Assembly (NCBI GenBank): GCA_964610505.1
Contig: CAZSXU010000003.1
Location: 1 to 64,000, forward strand
DNA: 64,000 bases
Source: CAZSXU01 sp964610505
GTDB lineage: Bacteria > Arandabacterota > Arandabacteria > JAGLYR01
Reading direction: 5' to 3'
The notes under the pieces were generated by a model. It did no database searches. It was not told the DNA's origin and worked only from the letters and a program-made list of their open reading frames with translations. Numbering within the stretch: the first letter of the stretch is position 1; each line of letters opens with the position of its first letter. Of this stretch, positions 24,800-33,018 are shown in pieces. The position numbers and the translations under genes were made by a program.

Positions 24800-26245
24800 A
24801 TGGGACAGAGGGAGCCTCTGGGAGCGGTTTTCGAGACGGTGATCGGACTCGAGGTCCACGCCCAGCTCAAGACAAGGAGCAAGCTCTTCTGCCCGTGCGC
24901 TGTCGCTTTCGGGAGAGAGCCCAACACCCAGGTCTGCCCGGTTTGTCTGGGTTTGCCGGGGGCCCTTCCGGTGGTGAACCGGCGGGCGGTTGAGATGGCG
25001 GGGCTGACCGCTCTCGCGCTGGGTGCGGAGATCCTGCCTTTTTCTGTCTTCGCTCGGAAGAACTACGTCTACCCGGATCTCCCGAAGGGATACCAGATTT
25101 CCCAATACGACCGTCCTTTCGCCAGGGGGGGAAGCGTCTTTCTGGATCCCGAGGACGAGAGCCGAGCCATTCCTCTTTCTCGGATCCATCTGGAGGAAGA
25201 CGCCGGGAAATCGATCCATACGGAGGAAGGGCGTTCCCTCATCGATATGAATCGCTGTGGCGTGCCGTTGGTCGAGATCGTAAGCGAGCCGAAGATCGGA
25301 TCTCCCGAAGAGGCCCACCGCTATCTTACCGAGCTGAGGAAGATTCTCATGTATGCGGGAGTGTCGGACGGCAGCATGCAGGAGGGCAGTCTTCGCTGCG
25401 ACGCGAATCTCTCGGTTCGCCCCCGGGGGTCGACCGGAATGGGGGTCCGGACAGAGATCAAGAACCTGAATTCGTTTCGGGCGGTGGAAAGAGGGTTGCG
25501 CGCGGCCCTCGAACGGCAGGCGGCCGCGCTCCACGCCGGGGACACCCGGGTACCGGAAACGGTGCTGTGGGACGCCGGGTCGCAGCGCCTGGTTGCCATG
25601 CGGGCGAAGGAGTCGGCTCAGGATTATCGCCATTTCCCCGAACCGGATCTGTTCCCTCTGGAGATCAACGGGACCTGGGTGGAGGATCGGATGCCCGGGA
25701 TTCCCGAACTCCCGATGCCGAAAGTGCGACGCTTCATGCGCGAATTCCACCTACCGCGCCGCGACGCCGAGATTCTCACCCAGTCCCGGCCCCTGGCCGA
25801 GTACTTCGAGACCTGCGCCCGAAGGTGTGGCGACCCGAAGACGGCCGGCCACTGGATCATGACCGAGTTGCTTCATGAGGTGGGCGAAGTGGACGTGTCC
25901 ACCGGGAACTTCCCGGTCAAGGCCGAAGATCTCGCAGACCTCCTGAACCTGATTGCGGACGGAACCCTCAGCCGCAGGATGGGCAAGGACCTCTTCTCCC
26001 GAATGGCTTTGACCGGCCTGCCCCCGGGCGACATGGTGCGATCCGAGGGGCTGGTTCGGCTCACCGATCGGACGGCTCTGACAGAAGCCGCGCGGAGGGT
26101 GATGACGCAGTGCCCGAGGGAAGTGGAGGCGTTCCGGGCCGGAAACCACAGCGTGTTCGAGTACTTCATGGGACAGGTCATGAGAGAGACGGGAGGGAGA
26201 GCCGACCCGGTACTCGCCCGTCGCATTCTCAGGGATCTTCTCTGA
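24800..26245 (+). CDS. gatB: Aspartyl/glutamyl-tRNA amidotransferase subunit B
   Basis: GatB is the kinase/amidotransferase subunit that activates the tRNA-bound carboxyl group and receives ammonia from GatA. Seen in 481 residues: VIGLEVHAQLKTRSKLFC, the zinc-type cysteines CPC and CPVCLGLPG, NYVYPDLPKGYQISQYD, and the C-terminal YqeY-like tail. It is the last gene of the gatCAB block; a dyad-rich intergenic stretch with dispersed repeats follows. Confidence 0.96.
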   Translation: MGQREPLGAVFETVIGLEVHAQLKTRSKLFCPCAVAFGREPNTQVCPVCLGLPGALPVVNRRAVEMAGLTALALGAEILPFSVFARKNYVYPDLPKGYQISQYDRPFARGGSVFLDPEDESRAIPLSRIHLEEDAGKSIHTEEGRSLIDMNRCGVPLVEIVSEPKIGSPEEAHRYLTELRKILMYAGVSDGSMQEGSLRCDANLSVRPRGSTGMGVRTEIKNLNSFRAVERGLRAALERQAAALHAGDTRVPETVLWDAGSQRLVAMRAKESAQDYRHFPEPDLFPLEINGTWVEDRMPGIPELPMPKVRRFMREFHLPRRDAEILTQSRPLAEYFETCARRCGDPKTAGHWIMTELLHEVGEVDVSTGNFPVKAEDLADLLNLIADGTLSRRMGKDLFSRMALTGLPPGDMVRSEGLVRLTDRTALTEAARRVMTQCPREVEAFRAGNHSVFEYFMGQVMRETGGRADPVLARRILRDLL

Positions 26246-26271
26246 CACGACCCCGACTCCGAGTTTCAGGG

Positions 26272-26350
26272 TTGTCGCCGTGTCGCGCGATTCCGGACGC
26301 GGCCGGCCCTGGGTTGTCCACTCTCAACTTTCGACTTTCGACTCTCTGCC
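26272..26350. repeat. Degenerate copy of the composite palindrome/heptamer repeat
   Basis: 26272-26313 matches the right part of the element seen at 33106 and 35682 (GTGTCG, TTCCGG, GCCGGCCCTGGG) with about 14 bases missing. It is followed at 26321-26348 by the heptamer run CTCTCAA, CTTTCGA, CTTTCGA, CTCTCTG and then CC. The same heptamers recur at 33167-33194. Confidence 0.7.
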
Positions 26351-26379
26351 TCATAGGGCGTGGGAGGCAGTTGCGGGGC

Positions 26380-26416
26380 CCCGAAAGAGTTCGGGCGGGG
26401 AGCGAATCCCCGCCCG
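26380..26416. terminator. Tandem hairpins between gatB and the PorV-like gene
   Basis: CGGGCGGGGA (26392-26401) and TCCCCGCCCG (26407-26416) form a perfect 10-bp stem with a 5-base loop. It overlaps a second stem, CCCGAA-AGAG-TTCGGG (26380-26395). Either hairpin could stop transcripts arriving from gatB or from the promoter on the other strand. No T-run is obvious. Confidence 0.5.
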
Positions 26417-26560
26417 GTCCTTGAGAGAAACTGTTCTCCGATTGCCGCCAGGCACCACCTCCATGGAGATGAGGGTGAAAAGATGACAGTAACAACCGCA
26501 TCAGCCATCGAATGATCAGGATCCGCAACTTCGTGGAGAGTCCTGACCGCCACCTTCTCT
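26380..26560 (-). ncRNA. Candidate small RNA (or unrecognised small gene)
   Basis: A strong minus-strand promoter (26567-26595) points into a stretch with no recognisable protein gene and ends, about 180 nt later, at the tandem hairpins 26380-26416. The only openings in this strand are short, start without a ribosome-binding site and run through the dispersed repeat. A small RNA, or a transcript that shields the end of gatB, is inferred from promoter plus hairpin only. Confidence 0.3.
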
Positions 26561-26566
26561 ATATCT

Positions 26567-26595
26567 TCTATACCATATTCCAGTGGAGTTGTCAA
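26567..26595 (-). promoter_or_regulatory. Strong putative sigma-70 promoter without an obvious gene
   Basis: On the minus strand: TTGACA (26595-26590), a 17-bp spacer and TATAGA (26572-26567), set in an AT-rich patch. It starts 35 bp past the stop of the PorV-like gene and points away from it, toward the end of gatB. Confidence 0.55.
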
Positions 26596-26629
26596 CGTCC
26601 GAATGATGAACGCTGGCCGGGTGTACACT

Positions 26630-27574
26630 TCAGCGTTGGATTGTCGAGCGAACCGACAACCGGTGAATGGTCCCGAAACTGCCGAAGGGACACACACTGT
26701 AGTCCATGGCCCATTCATCCACCAGGATGCCCAACCCCCAACCGACGGCCGAAAGTGTCCCCCATCCATCCGCCTGCTTGCCCAGGTTCCAGTGGGACCC
26801 GTCCACGCCGGCCCGGAACCACAGAGCGTTGCCGACTCGGACCTCTGCACCGCCGGCCAGCTGCGCACCGGTCCCGCTCGCAAGGGCAACCTCCAACGTT
26901 ACACGGGCGGCGCGGGCAGGCAGCGCCCACCCAATGCCGATTCGTCCTTCGGTGGGGAGTGAAATCCGTTCCTTCAAATAGGAGCTGCCGGAAACCTGGA
27001 GGTTGCGGAGCGATGCCCCCAACCGGAGGCTTTCGATGGGCAGGTCAAAGAGAATTCCCAGGTCAAGCCCCGCCCCGCCGGCCTTGTACGAATCAATCGT
27101 GCCGGAAACGTAGGTTGCCGCCACCCCCGCGCGCAGCCGGTCCGCCACGCCGTAGGCTGCACCGAACTTGATGGCGACATCCGAGGCCGAGAAGCTGTCC
27201 GAATGTTGACCGGCGGGATCCGCGACCGTCGTTCGCGTCATGGAACCGTAGGAGAGGTACTTGAGCCCGAATCCGAGTCTCCAACCCGAGGGAACGAATC
27301 GCCCGACCGCCACCCAGCCTGCCTGAACGTCCTGAGGGTACCTCATGTAGGCCGCCATCGCCTCGGAATCGGGAATCAGCGACAGCCCGGCGACATTCCC
27401 GTCCAGCGCGGCCGTTCCCTCGGAGAGGGCGACGAACGCGCCCCCCATGGCCGCGGGCTGCGGGGCAATCCCCACGCGGAGGAACTCGAAGTTGTGCGCG
27501 CCGGCACTCCAGCTCGTGGAGGGCGCCAGCCCACACAGCAGCAGCGCAACCCGGCACGGGATGGACGATCTCAT
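26630..27574 (-). CDS. PorV/PorQ-like outer-membrane protein (UPF0164-like)
   Basis: A 314-residue protein with a signal peptide (cleavage near SWSAGA, about residue 24) and then the pattern typical of PorV/PorQ/UPF0164 proteins: FLRVGIAPQPAAMGGAFVALS and a DGN-AGL motif near the start, followed by amphipathic strands of a FadL-like barrel and repeated G-R/L-G-L turns. PorV proteins act with the type IX secretion system, but many homologues outside Bacteroidota have no known role. Its promoter overlaps the upstream FliG-N-like gene. GAGGAGG lies directly before the ATG. No other type IX gene is in the window. Confidence 0.82.
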   Translation of the reverse strand: MRSSIPCRVALLLCGLAPSTSWSAGAHNFEFLRVGIAPQPAAMGGAFVALSEGTAALDGNVAGLSLIPDSEAMAAYMRYPQDVQAGWVAVGRFVPSGWRLGFGLKYLSYGSMTRTTVADPAGQHSDSFSASDVAIKFGAAYGVADRLRAGVAATYVSGTIDSYKAGGAGLDLGILFDLPIESLRLGASLRNLQVSGSSYLKERISLPTEGRIGIGWALPARAARVTLEVALASGTGAQLAGGAEVRVGNALWFRAGVDGSHWNLGKQADGWGTLSAVGWGLGILVDEWAMDYSVCPFGSFGTIHRLSVRSTIQR

Positions 27575-27592
27575 GGGCCTCCTCCTCAGGAC

Positions 27593-27621
27593 ATCCTATG
27601 CCCGCAAGACTGGACTGTCAA
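27593..27621 (-). promoter_or_regulatory. Putative sigma-70 promoter of the PorV-like gene
   Basis: Minus strand: TTGACA (27621-27616), a 17-bp spacer and TAGGAT (27598-27593). The predicted start gives a leader of about 13 nt carrying GAGGAGG before the ATG at 27574. The -35 overlaps the last codons of the upstream gene. Confidence 0.6.
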
Positions 27622-27980
27622 CGGGTAGGACCGATCGGGCGGGCGGAAGACGGAGAAACCGGCGACCCGGACAAGACGCCGTCGGGCGAGGCCGTCTCCA
27701 TCCCTGCGCGGCGTCGGGTCTTCAGCCGCGCACAGAACTCCGTTAGGACCCGGCGGCGGACGCCTGAGGATGCCCGTGGCGCGAGCCCCATTTCCCAGAG
27801 GATGCGTCCGACCTCGAAGTGGGAGAGACGGGAACAGAGGCGCTCACGCGTCTCCGGTTTCAGAGAGGAAAGAAGGACGGCTGCGCGCCGGGCGGGGGAC
27901 AGACCGTTGAGCTCGCGCTGGATCTGCATTTCTTCGATCGCGTTCGGCATCTTCCCTACCTGGGATGCACGGTTCTTCAT
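27618..27980 (-). CDS. Small protein with a FliG N-terminal-like domain
   Basis: A 120-residue product. Residues about 25-87 (LSPARRAAVLLSSLKPETRERLCSRLSHFEVGRILWEMG... to VLTEFCARL) follow the pattern of the FliG N-terminal domain: an LT/S-xxxxAAxLLxxL opening, an E-V-xxI-xxEM helix and a VLxEF end. The C-terminal 30 residues are low-complexity. It lacks the FliG middle and C-terminal domains, and no flagellar gene is nearby, so motility is not implied. The start is uncertain: ATG 27980 has no clear ribosome-binding site, and an in-frame ATG at residue 11 is possible. It is 43 bp upstream of the PorV-like gene on the same strand. Confidence 0.55.
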   Translation of the reverse strand: MKNRASQVGKMPNAIEEMQIQRELNGLSPARRAAVLLSSLKPETRERLCSRLSHFEVGRILWEMGLAPRASSGVRRRVLTEFCARLKTRRRAGMETASPDGVLSGSPVSPSSARPIGPTR

Positions 27981-28107
27981 CGGCTCGGGACAGACAAGCG
28001 TCGCGATCCGGCCTGCCGGCCGAGAGCACCTCCGAGCGCGACGGTTCCGTCTATTCCTGAAGGGTATGGATCGTCCACTCTAATCGTTTCCGGAAACCCA
28101 CTCGCTC

Positions 28108-28207
28108 NNNNNNNNNNNNNNNNNNNNNNNNNNNNNNNNNNNNNNNNNNNNNNNNNNNNNNNNNNNNNNNNNNNNNNNNNNNNNNNNNNNNNNNNNNNNN
28201 NNNNNNN
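28108..28207. other. Assembly gap (100 N)
   Basis: Exactly 100 N of filler directly abutting the 37-bp tandem array on its left side. The array probably continues into the gap, so the number of units and any gene between 28107 and 28208 are unknown. Confidence 0.99.
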
Positions 28208-28392
28208 AGAACCTGAATGACGACGTCTTCCAGACCGTTCCGTCAGAACCTGAATGACGACGTCTTCCAGACCGTTCCGTCAGAACCTGAATGACGACGC
28301 CATCCAGACCATTCCGTCAGAACCCGAACGACGACGTCATCCTAACCACTCTCTGAGAACCTGAACAACGAGCTCATCATCTTTCTCGGCGA
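28208..28392. repeat. 37-bp tandem repeat extending from the 3' end of the 28337-28735 gene
   Basis: Units at 28208-28244, 28245-28281 (identical), 28282-28318 and 28319-28355, with a diverged fifth at 28356-28392. All start AGAACCTGAA or AGAACCCGAA. Units 4 and 5 lie inside the coding end of the minus-strand gene (residues ...DDELVVQVL); the extra units lie downstream of its stop. Divergence rises toward the gene and identity rises toward the gap. There are no spacers, so it is not a CRISPR. Confidence 0.9.
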
Positions 28393-28735
28393 CGCCTGAA
28401 ATTTCCCTGCGGCACGTATCCATGAGACATATGTCCGTGCAGACGGCCCTTCGGCGATTCTTCTCCACCCGGTTTCTGCGTCGGGCCATGACGTACGTTC
28501 CCAGGCTGACGCTCCCGCCGGTCGCGAGCACAACCGCACCCCTCCACCAGGGACCCGGCCCGCTCATCCCCCCGCTGAAAGTGTGCGATATGACCGTTGC
28601 GTCCGTCGCCGCTCCCGCGCGCGTTGTCGTAGGAAACTGGAGGATGCTCGCTAGGGCCAGAAAGACGATGGCCCCGACCCACAGGGTCGTGATGCCCTTA
28701 AATGCCTTCCGGGGTCCTGGCGCTTGTTGACGCAT
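28337..28735 (-). CDS. Small membrane protein of unknown function
   Basis: A 132-residue product with two predicted membrane segments (about 17-35, TTLWVGAIVFLALASIL, and about 65-82, GAVVLATGGSVSLGTYVMA), each followed by basic residues, and a soluble C-terminal tail rich in charge that ends DDELVVQVLREWLG. I recognise no family. Its last codons are the source, or a product, of the 37-bp tandem array. No ribosome-binding site of good quality is seen before the ATG. Membrane character and codon pattern support a real gene, moderately. Confidence 0.55.
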   Translation of the reverse strand: MRQQAPGPRKAFKGITTLWVGAIVFLALASILQFPTTTRAGAATDATVISHTFSGGMSGPGPWWRGAVVLATGGSVSLGTYVMARRRNRVEKNRRRAVCTDICLMDTCRREISGVAEKDDELVVQVLREWLG

Positions 28736-29299
28736 GCGCTGTTTTCATGGGTGAGGGACGCTGATTTCGGGGGCGGCCGTCGGCGGTCGTCGCCGGTGGT
28801 CCCCTTTTAGTCATATTCTCGGACGTTGTTCCACCCATCTGCAGCGGAATCCAGCCGAACACGCTGCTCTGCAAGGATTTCCGACACGGACGGCGGGCGC
28901 GTTTGTAGATGGTGTGGATTCCTTGCGATGGTTGGCAGGAAGACGAGTGGACGGAGGGACGTCGGTATCCGGTGGTCGGAACACCTCCGGGTGTCCATCC
29001 AATCCATACACAACGGATTATCGCGAAATCGCCGCAGGGCCTTGAATCAAAGCGGAGAATGAGGGAAAAACGGACTGGCGGTGATGATTTTCTGCATGTC
29101 GGCTCTTGACACTCTTGGGATCGTCTGCTTTACTGTAGGTGTAGGCGAGACGGAAAATCCGAAAAACCTGTTGGCGCGGGTCCGGGGCCCGGGCATTTTT
29201 TTTGGCCCCCGGCGGGTCTCCGGGTGGGGCCGGCGGAACGCTTCCTTCCTGTTGAAGAATCATCGTTGAGTCTGGTGCAGCGGACAGGAGGGAATACCA
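28736..29299. other. Intergenic stretch, no supported gene
   Basis: This 564-bp gap between divergent genes has no convincing coding sequence. It holds a CGGCG-GTCGT-CGCCG stem near 28785, followed by CCCCTTTTA; the promoter at 29106-29134; and, in the leader after it, a C8/G8-type stem-loop around a T8 run near 29185-29210 that could act as an attenuator for the small exported peptide gene. Confidence 0.5.
29106..29134 (+). promoter_or_regulatory. Putative sigma-70 promoter for the 29300 gene
   Basis: Perfect -35 TTGACA (29106-29111), a 17-bp spacer and TTTACT (29129-29134). A leader of about 160 nt with a GC stem around a T8 run precedes the small gene at 29300. Confidence 0.6.
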
Positions 29300-29593
29300 A
29301 TGAGAAAGAACGTTGCTCGGGTCATCGTGGCTGCAGTTCTCGTCGGACTTCTGGGCTTGCCCTGCCGGGTGGAGGCGACACGCGTCCCGGCGCTGCGGTG
29401 GCAATCCGGAGACCACGATATCTACCAGACCTGTGACAGGAACGCTCCTTCACCGACTCACCCCCAAAAGGATTCCGGCGCCCACGGATCCGTGAGTCCC
29501 CTCTCTGCACTTGATTCGGAACGGCTTTCGAATTCAACCATCCTGGTGCTCTGCAGAACCGTCGTCTGGTTCGGAGACCTCCTCATTCGGTAG
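29300..29593 (+). CDS. Small exported peptide of unknown function
   Basis: A 97-residue product beginning MRKNVARVIVAAVLVGLLGL, a classical Sec signal peptide with cleavage likely after VEA (about residue 26). The mature part (about 70 residues) has two cysteines and no family I recognise. AGGAGGGAATACCA before ATG 29300 and a good promoter upstream support expression. The next gene, 54 bp on, is a large sensory sigma-54 activator. A signal or stress-linked product of that regulator is possible but is inference. Confidence 0.65.
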   Translation: MRKNVARVIVAAVLVGLLGLPCRVEATRVPALRWQSGDHDIYQTCDRNAPSPTHPQKDSGAHGSVSPLSALDSERLSNSTILVLCRTVVWFGDLLIR

Positions 29594-29647
29594 GGCATCC
29601 CGGGAACACGAGTCCATTCGCTTCGCGCTACCGAGGAGGGACAAGCG

Positions 29648-32600
29648 ATGCCGGCACAACATCCAGAAACCGCGGGTCCGAAGGTATCGGATCTTGATCG
29701 TGCGAGAGGGCGGAAGGATCGCGCGGCCATAGCTCGCTTCGCAGAAGCTTTGGGAGACGCTGCGGTGAGCTCCGGCGATCCCGTTGCGGCCGAAGCGTAT
29801 TTCGCGACGGCCCACAGGGAGGGGAGTTTTCCAACTGCGGGGGACCGAGCGCGCGTCGTTGTGAAGGAAGCTCGGTGTCTCAGCGAGCGCGCTCGCTATG
29901 GTCAAGCGCTGAGGAGATTGGAACGCGTGATGGATTTTTTCGAACGGGCCCCCCAGGGGACGCCCTCGGCCAGTGTTCTGGGATTGGCTGCGGATGTCTG
30001 TCTGAAGAACGGGAGGGTGAGGCGCGCCTATCGGTACGCGGCCCGAGCCCGGGCGCTGGCGGCGCGAAGAGGCGTGGGCGCCGAAGCCTTGAGGATCAGT
30101 CTCTCGCTGGGAGCCGTGTTCGCCCGCCTCGGCCGTTGGGAAGAAGCGGGCGCGCTGTTCGAGGATGTTCTGAGTGCGGCCCGCCGGTCGGGAGACCGCG
30201 AACGTATGGGGCAAGCGTACAACAACCTGGGTCTGATTCACAAGAACCGTTGCGAGTGGGGAAGAGCCGTCGACTGTTTCGAACAGGCCATCCGCCTGGC
30301 CCGAGCCGCGAACGTAGAATGCTCACTGGCCGAACGCCTGAACAACATGGGCATCGTCTACTACAAGACGGGGGACTGGAGCCGCGCGGAAAAGACGTGG
30401 CGCGAGGCACTGCGGATCGCCAGGAGGGCCAAGCATTCGCGCTCCGAGGCGCCCGTGCGTCTGGGTTTGGGTAGATTGGAGGCGGCCCGAGGTCACGCGG
30501 ACAAGGCGGAGATGCAGTATCGAAAAGCGTTGGAGCTCTCGCAGGCGTGCGACGACCTGAGAACCCAAACGCTGGTCCACGAGTTCCTGACGGAACTTCA
30601 CCTGGATGGGGACGACCTTGAGGCCGCCTCCCGGGACCTGGAGACTGCGATTTCACTGGCCCAGAGGATCGGGGCCCTGACCGATCTGACGGCGGAAATA
30701 CGGTGCGTGCAGGCGAGGCTCGCCAGCCGCACGGAATCGCCGGCTCGCGTGCTGCGGTTCATCTCCCGGGGCCTGGAGATTGCGCGCCGGACGGGCGACC
30801 GGTACGAGGAGGCGCGGTTCCTGGCGCTGAGAGCGGAAGTGCGCGCGGCCGAGGGAAACCCGCGGGCGGGGCACCGATTCGAGGAAGCCATTGAACGCCT
30901 TTCAGACCTTGGCATTCGCCATCTCCTGGCTCAGACACTGGTCCGGTTCGCAGCGTGGATGGCCGATCTGGAGAAAGGCACGCAGCCCCGCGATCGAGTT
31001 CAGGAGTCCCTGATCGTCGCATGCGAGATCTTCGAGAAGCTGGGGGATATGCGTGGATTCACCGGGGCCCGCATCTCCCTGGCGCGATGGAAACTTCGGC
31101 AAGGCGGTGTGGACGGCGCACTGGCGATTCTTCGGAGTCTCGAGGACCTGAATTCACCCCACGATACGCTGCGCCGACAATTGGCCGAGGTTCGGGAGGA
31201 AGTGGAACTCCGGCTGGTAGAGAAAGTCCGTGTCGAGGTGCCGCCGGCTTCGTGGGCCGCGGAATCATCAGCGCGCGCGTTCGCCGGGATTCCCGAACCG
31301 GCCGAGTTCCTCACAAGTCTGGCGGCGGGCATGGGCGCCGACCGGGCGGTTTGGGTCCGTCTGTCGAGGGCCCATTCCGAGGCCCACCTCTTGGCGCGCG
31401 TGAATATCGATGGGGCCGCGGCTCGACATCTGGCCGACTGGATGTGCTCGGACGGATGCGTGCCGAGATCAAAGGGAGATCCGATCCTCTCCGTTTCGGC
31501 CGCCGACGATTCGAGGTTCCGCCGCGCCGAGTGGAGGCGGGAGGTACGCTCCGTGCTCATCCTGCCCGTGCTCTCGTCGGGCACCGTCGTCGGGGCGGTC
31601 TACTTGGATCGGGGGCAGGCGCGAGGACTGCCTTTCGGCGCCAAGGAAATGGAGACACTCTCGGCCGCGCGCCCGATGCTCGAAACCCTGTCTCTCCTTG
31701 ACGAGCCGTCTCCAGGTGAAGGAATTCGTATCCACACGGCGGCGGGGATCCGAACCATCCCGTACATCCTGGGCGGGCCACGCCTCGAAAAATCGCTGTC
31801 GCTCATCGGGAGGATCTGCGACTCGACCGTCCCCGTCCTGATTCAGGGAGAAACGGGCACCGGGAAGGAACTCGTTGCCAAGGCGCTACATGGTCTTGGA
31901 GATCGGTGCTCGAAGCCTTTCATTGCTCAGAACTGCGCAGCCATTCCTCGCGAACTCCTCGAGAGTGAACTCTTCGGGTACATGAGTGGGGCCTTCACGG
32001 GGGCCGTGAACGACAAGATGGGGCTATTCGAGGCCGCCAGCGGCGGGACGTTCTTCCTCGACGAGGTTACGGAAATTGACCCGGCCACGCAGGCGAAGCT
32101 GCTGCGGCTCCTGGAGACGGGTGTGGTCCGGCGGTTGGGTGCCGTGGACGAGAGCCGGGTCGACGTGCGCGTGGTGTCGGCGACGAACCGCTCGCTCCTG
32201 GCGGAAGTCGAGAGGGGGGAATTCCGGGAAGATCTCTTCTACCGGCTGAACGTCGTTTCCATTGAGTTGCCGCCTCTTCGGGATCGTGCTCAGGATATTC
32301 CCGTTCTTGCCACCGAGTTCCTCCGGCGCTCCTTTGCACAGGAGGGGAAGCTGTCGGGGCGACTCTCCGACGAGACGCTGCAGACTCTGACGGCCTACGC
32401 GTGGCCCGGAAACGTGCGCGAACTGGAGAATGAGATGAAGCGACTCGGCGCGCTGGGATCGGCCGGAGAGGTGATCCGCCCGACCCAGCTGTCCTCCAGG
32501 ATCGGGCTCGAAAATCGAAAGAGCTCTACCTGGAAACTCGAGCAGAAGATTCAGTCCGTCGAGCGCAAGGAGATCGTTGACACTCTGGAGGCGGAGAGGT

Positions 32601-32701
32601 GGAATCTCTCGCAGGCGGCGAGGGCGTTGGGGGGGATGCCTCGCTCGACGCTGGTCTCAAAGATGAAGCGGCTGGGGATCCAGCGCCACTCGACGACGTG
32701 A
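29648..32701 (+). CDS. TPR-GAF sigma-54-dependent transcriptional activator
   Basis: A 1017-residue regulator. Residues about 20-500 are tandem TPR-type helix pairs (for example ERMGQAYNNLGLIHKN and LAERLNNMGIVYYKTGDWSRAEKTW). About 545-690 is a GAF-like domain. Then comes the sigma-54 AAA+ core: Walker A GETGTGKE (734-741), the sigma-54 contact loop GAFTGA (781-786), GGTFFLDEV (Walker B), REDLFYRLNV and WPGNVRELENE. It ends in a Fis-type helix-turn-helix (WNLSQAARALGGMPRSTLVSKMKRLG). There is no receiver domain, so control is likely by ligand or protein binding through TPR and GAF. GAGGAGGGACAAGCG precedes ATG 29648. Targets are unknown; I saw no convincing -24/-12 site nearby. Confidence 0.9.
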   Translation: MPAQHPETAGPKVSDLDRARGRKDRAAIARFAEALGDAAVSSGDPVAAEAYFATAHREGSFPTAGDRARVVVKEARCLSERARYGQALRRLERVMDFFERAPQGTPSASVLGLAADVCLKNGRVRRAYRYAARARALAARRGVGAEALRISLSLGAVFARLGRWEEAGALFEDVLSAARRSGDRERMGQAYNNLGLIHKNRCEWGRAVDCFEQAIRLARAANVECSLAERLNNMGIVYYKTGDWSRAEKTWREALRIARRAKHSRSEAPVRLGLGRLEAARGHADKAEMQYRKALELSQACDDLRTQTLVHEFLTELHLDGDDLEAASRDLETAISLAQRIGALTDLTAEIRCVQARLASRTESPARVLRFISRGLEIARRTGDRYEEARFLALRAEVRAAEGNPRAGHRFEEAIERLSDLGIRHLLAQTLVRFAAWMADLEKGTQPRDRVQESLIVACEIFEKLGDMRGFTGARISLARWKLRQGGVDGALAILRSLEDLNSPHDTLRRQLAEVREEVELRLVEKVRVEVPPASWAAESSARAFAGIPEPAEFLTSLAAGMGADRAVWVRLSRAHSEAHLLARVNIDGAAARHLADWMCSDGCVPRSKGDPILSVSAADDSRFRRAEWRREVRSVLILPVLSSGTVVGAVYLDRGQARGLPFGAKEMETLSAARPMLETLSLLDEPSPGEGIRIHTAAGIRTIPYILGGPRLEKSLSLIGRICDSTVPVLIQGETGTGKELVAKALHGLGDRCSKPFIAQNCAAIPRELLESELFGYMSGAFTGAVNDKMGLFEAASGGTFFLDEVTEIDPATQAKLLRLLETGVVRRLGAVDESRVDVRVVSATNRSLLAEVERGEFREDLFYRLNVVSIELPPLRDRAQDIPVLATEFLRRSFAQEGKLSGRLSDETLQTLTAYAWPGNVRELENEMKRLGALGSAGEVIRPTQLSSRIGLENRKSSTWKLEQKIQSVERKEIVDTLEAERWNLSQAARALGGMPRSTLVSKMKRLGIQRHSTT

Positions 32702-33018
32702 TGGTAGTACAGAGAACGCTGCACCCGGCCTGGGGTATGCATACTCGCCTCTCACCTTTTCGTGTTTTCGGCGCGGGTCTTTTGCCGCGGCAAAGGTCCG
32801 GCGTCTCTTGGCCACGAGCGTGAGTGAGGTATTGAATCGGTAAGGAGGGCGGCGATCTGCTCGGACCGAAAGGCCACGCTCGGGCCTTCGCTCGAGCGCA
32901 AGGCCCCATCTTCGTCACCTTGCCGGGCCACTCTCCCGAATCCGTGAAATCTAGGCTGCAGGGTTTTCGCCTCTCACCTTTCACCTTTCACCTATCTGCC
33001 GTCTGGGCCTTGCGCTCC
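32702..33018. other. Intergenic stretch with a 14-bp palindrome and a heptamer run
   Basis: No gene is supported. TTTGCCGCGGCAAA at 32781-32794 is a perfect 14-bp dyad 80 bp after the regulator gene. At 32971-32998 a heptamer run CTCTCAC, CTTTCAC, CTTTCAC, CTATCTG leads into the palindromic repeat that follows. Confidence 0.6.

Noticed and set aside
26266..26889. Minus-strand gene of about 207 codons downstream of the PorV-like gene
   Set aside because: It overlaps the PorV-like gene in another frame on the same strand and then runs through hairpins and dispersed repeats; no recognisable protein pattern.
27618..27980. Part of a flagellar operon
   Set aside because: No other flagellar or chemotaxis gene is within the window, and the protein lacks the FliG motor domain.
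28208..28392. CRISPR array
   Set aside because: Repeats abut directly with no unique spacers, and no cas gene is present. The same applies to the arrays at 1-112 and 54250-54430.
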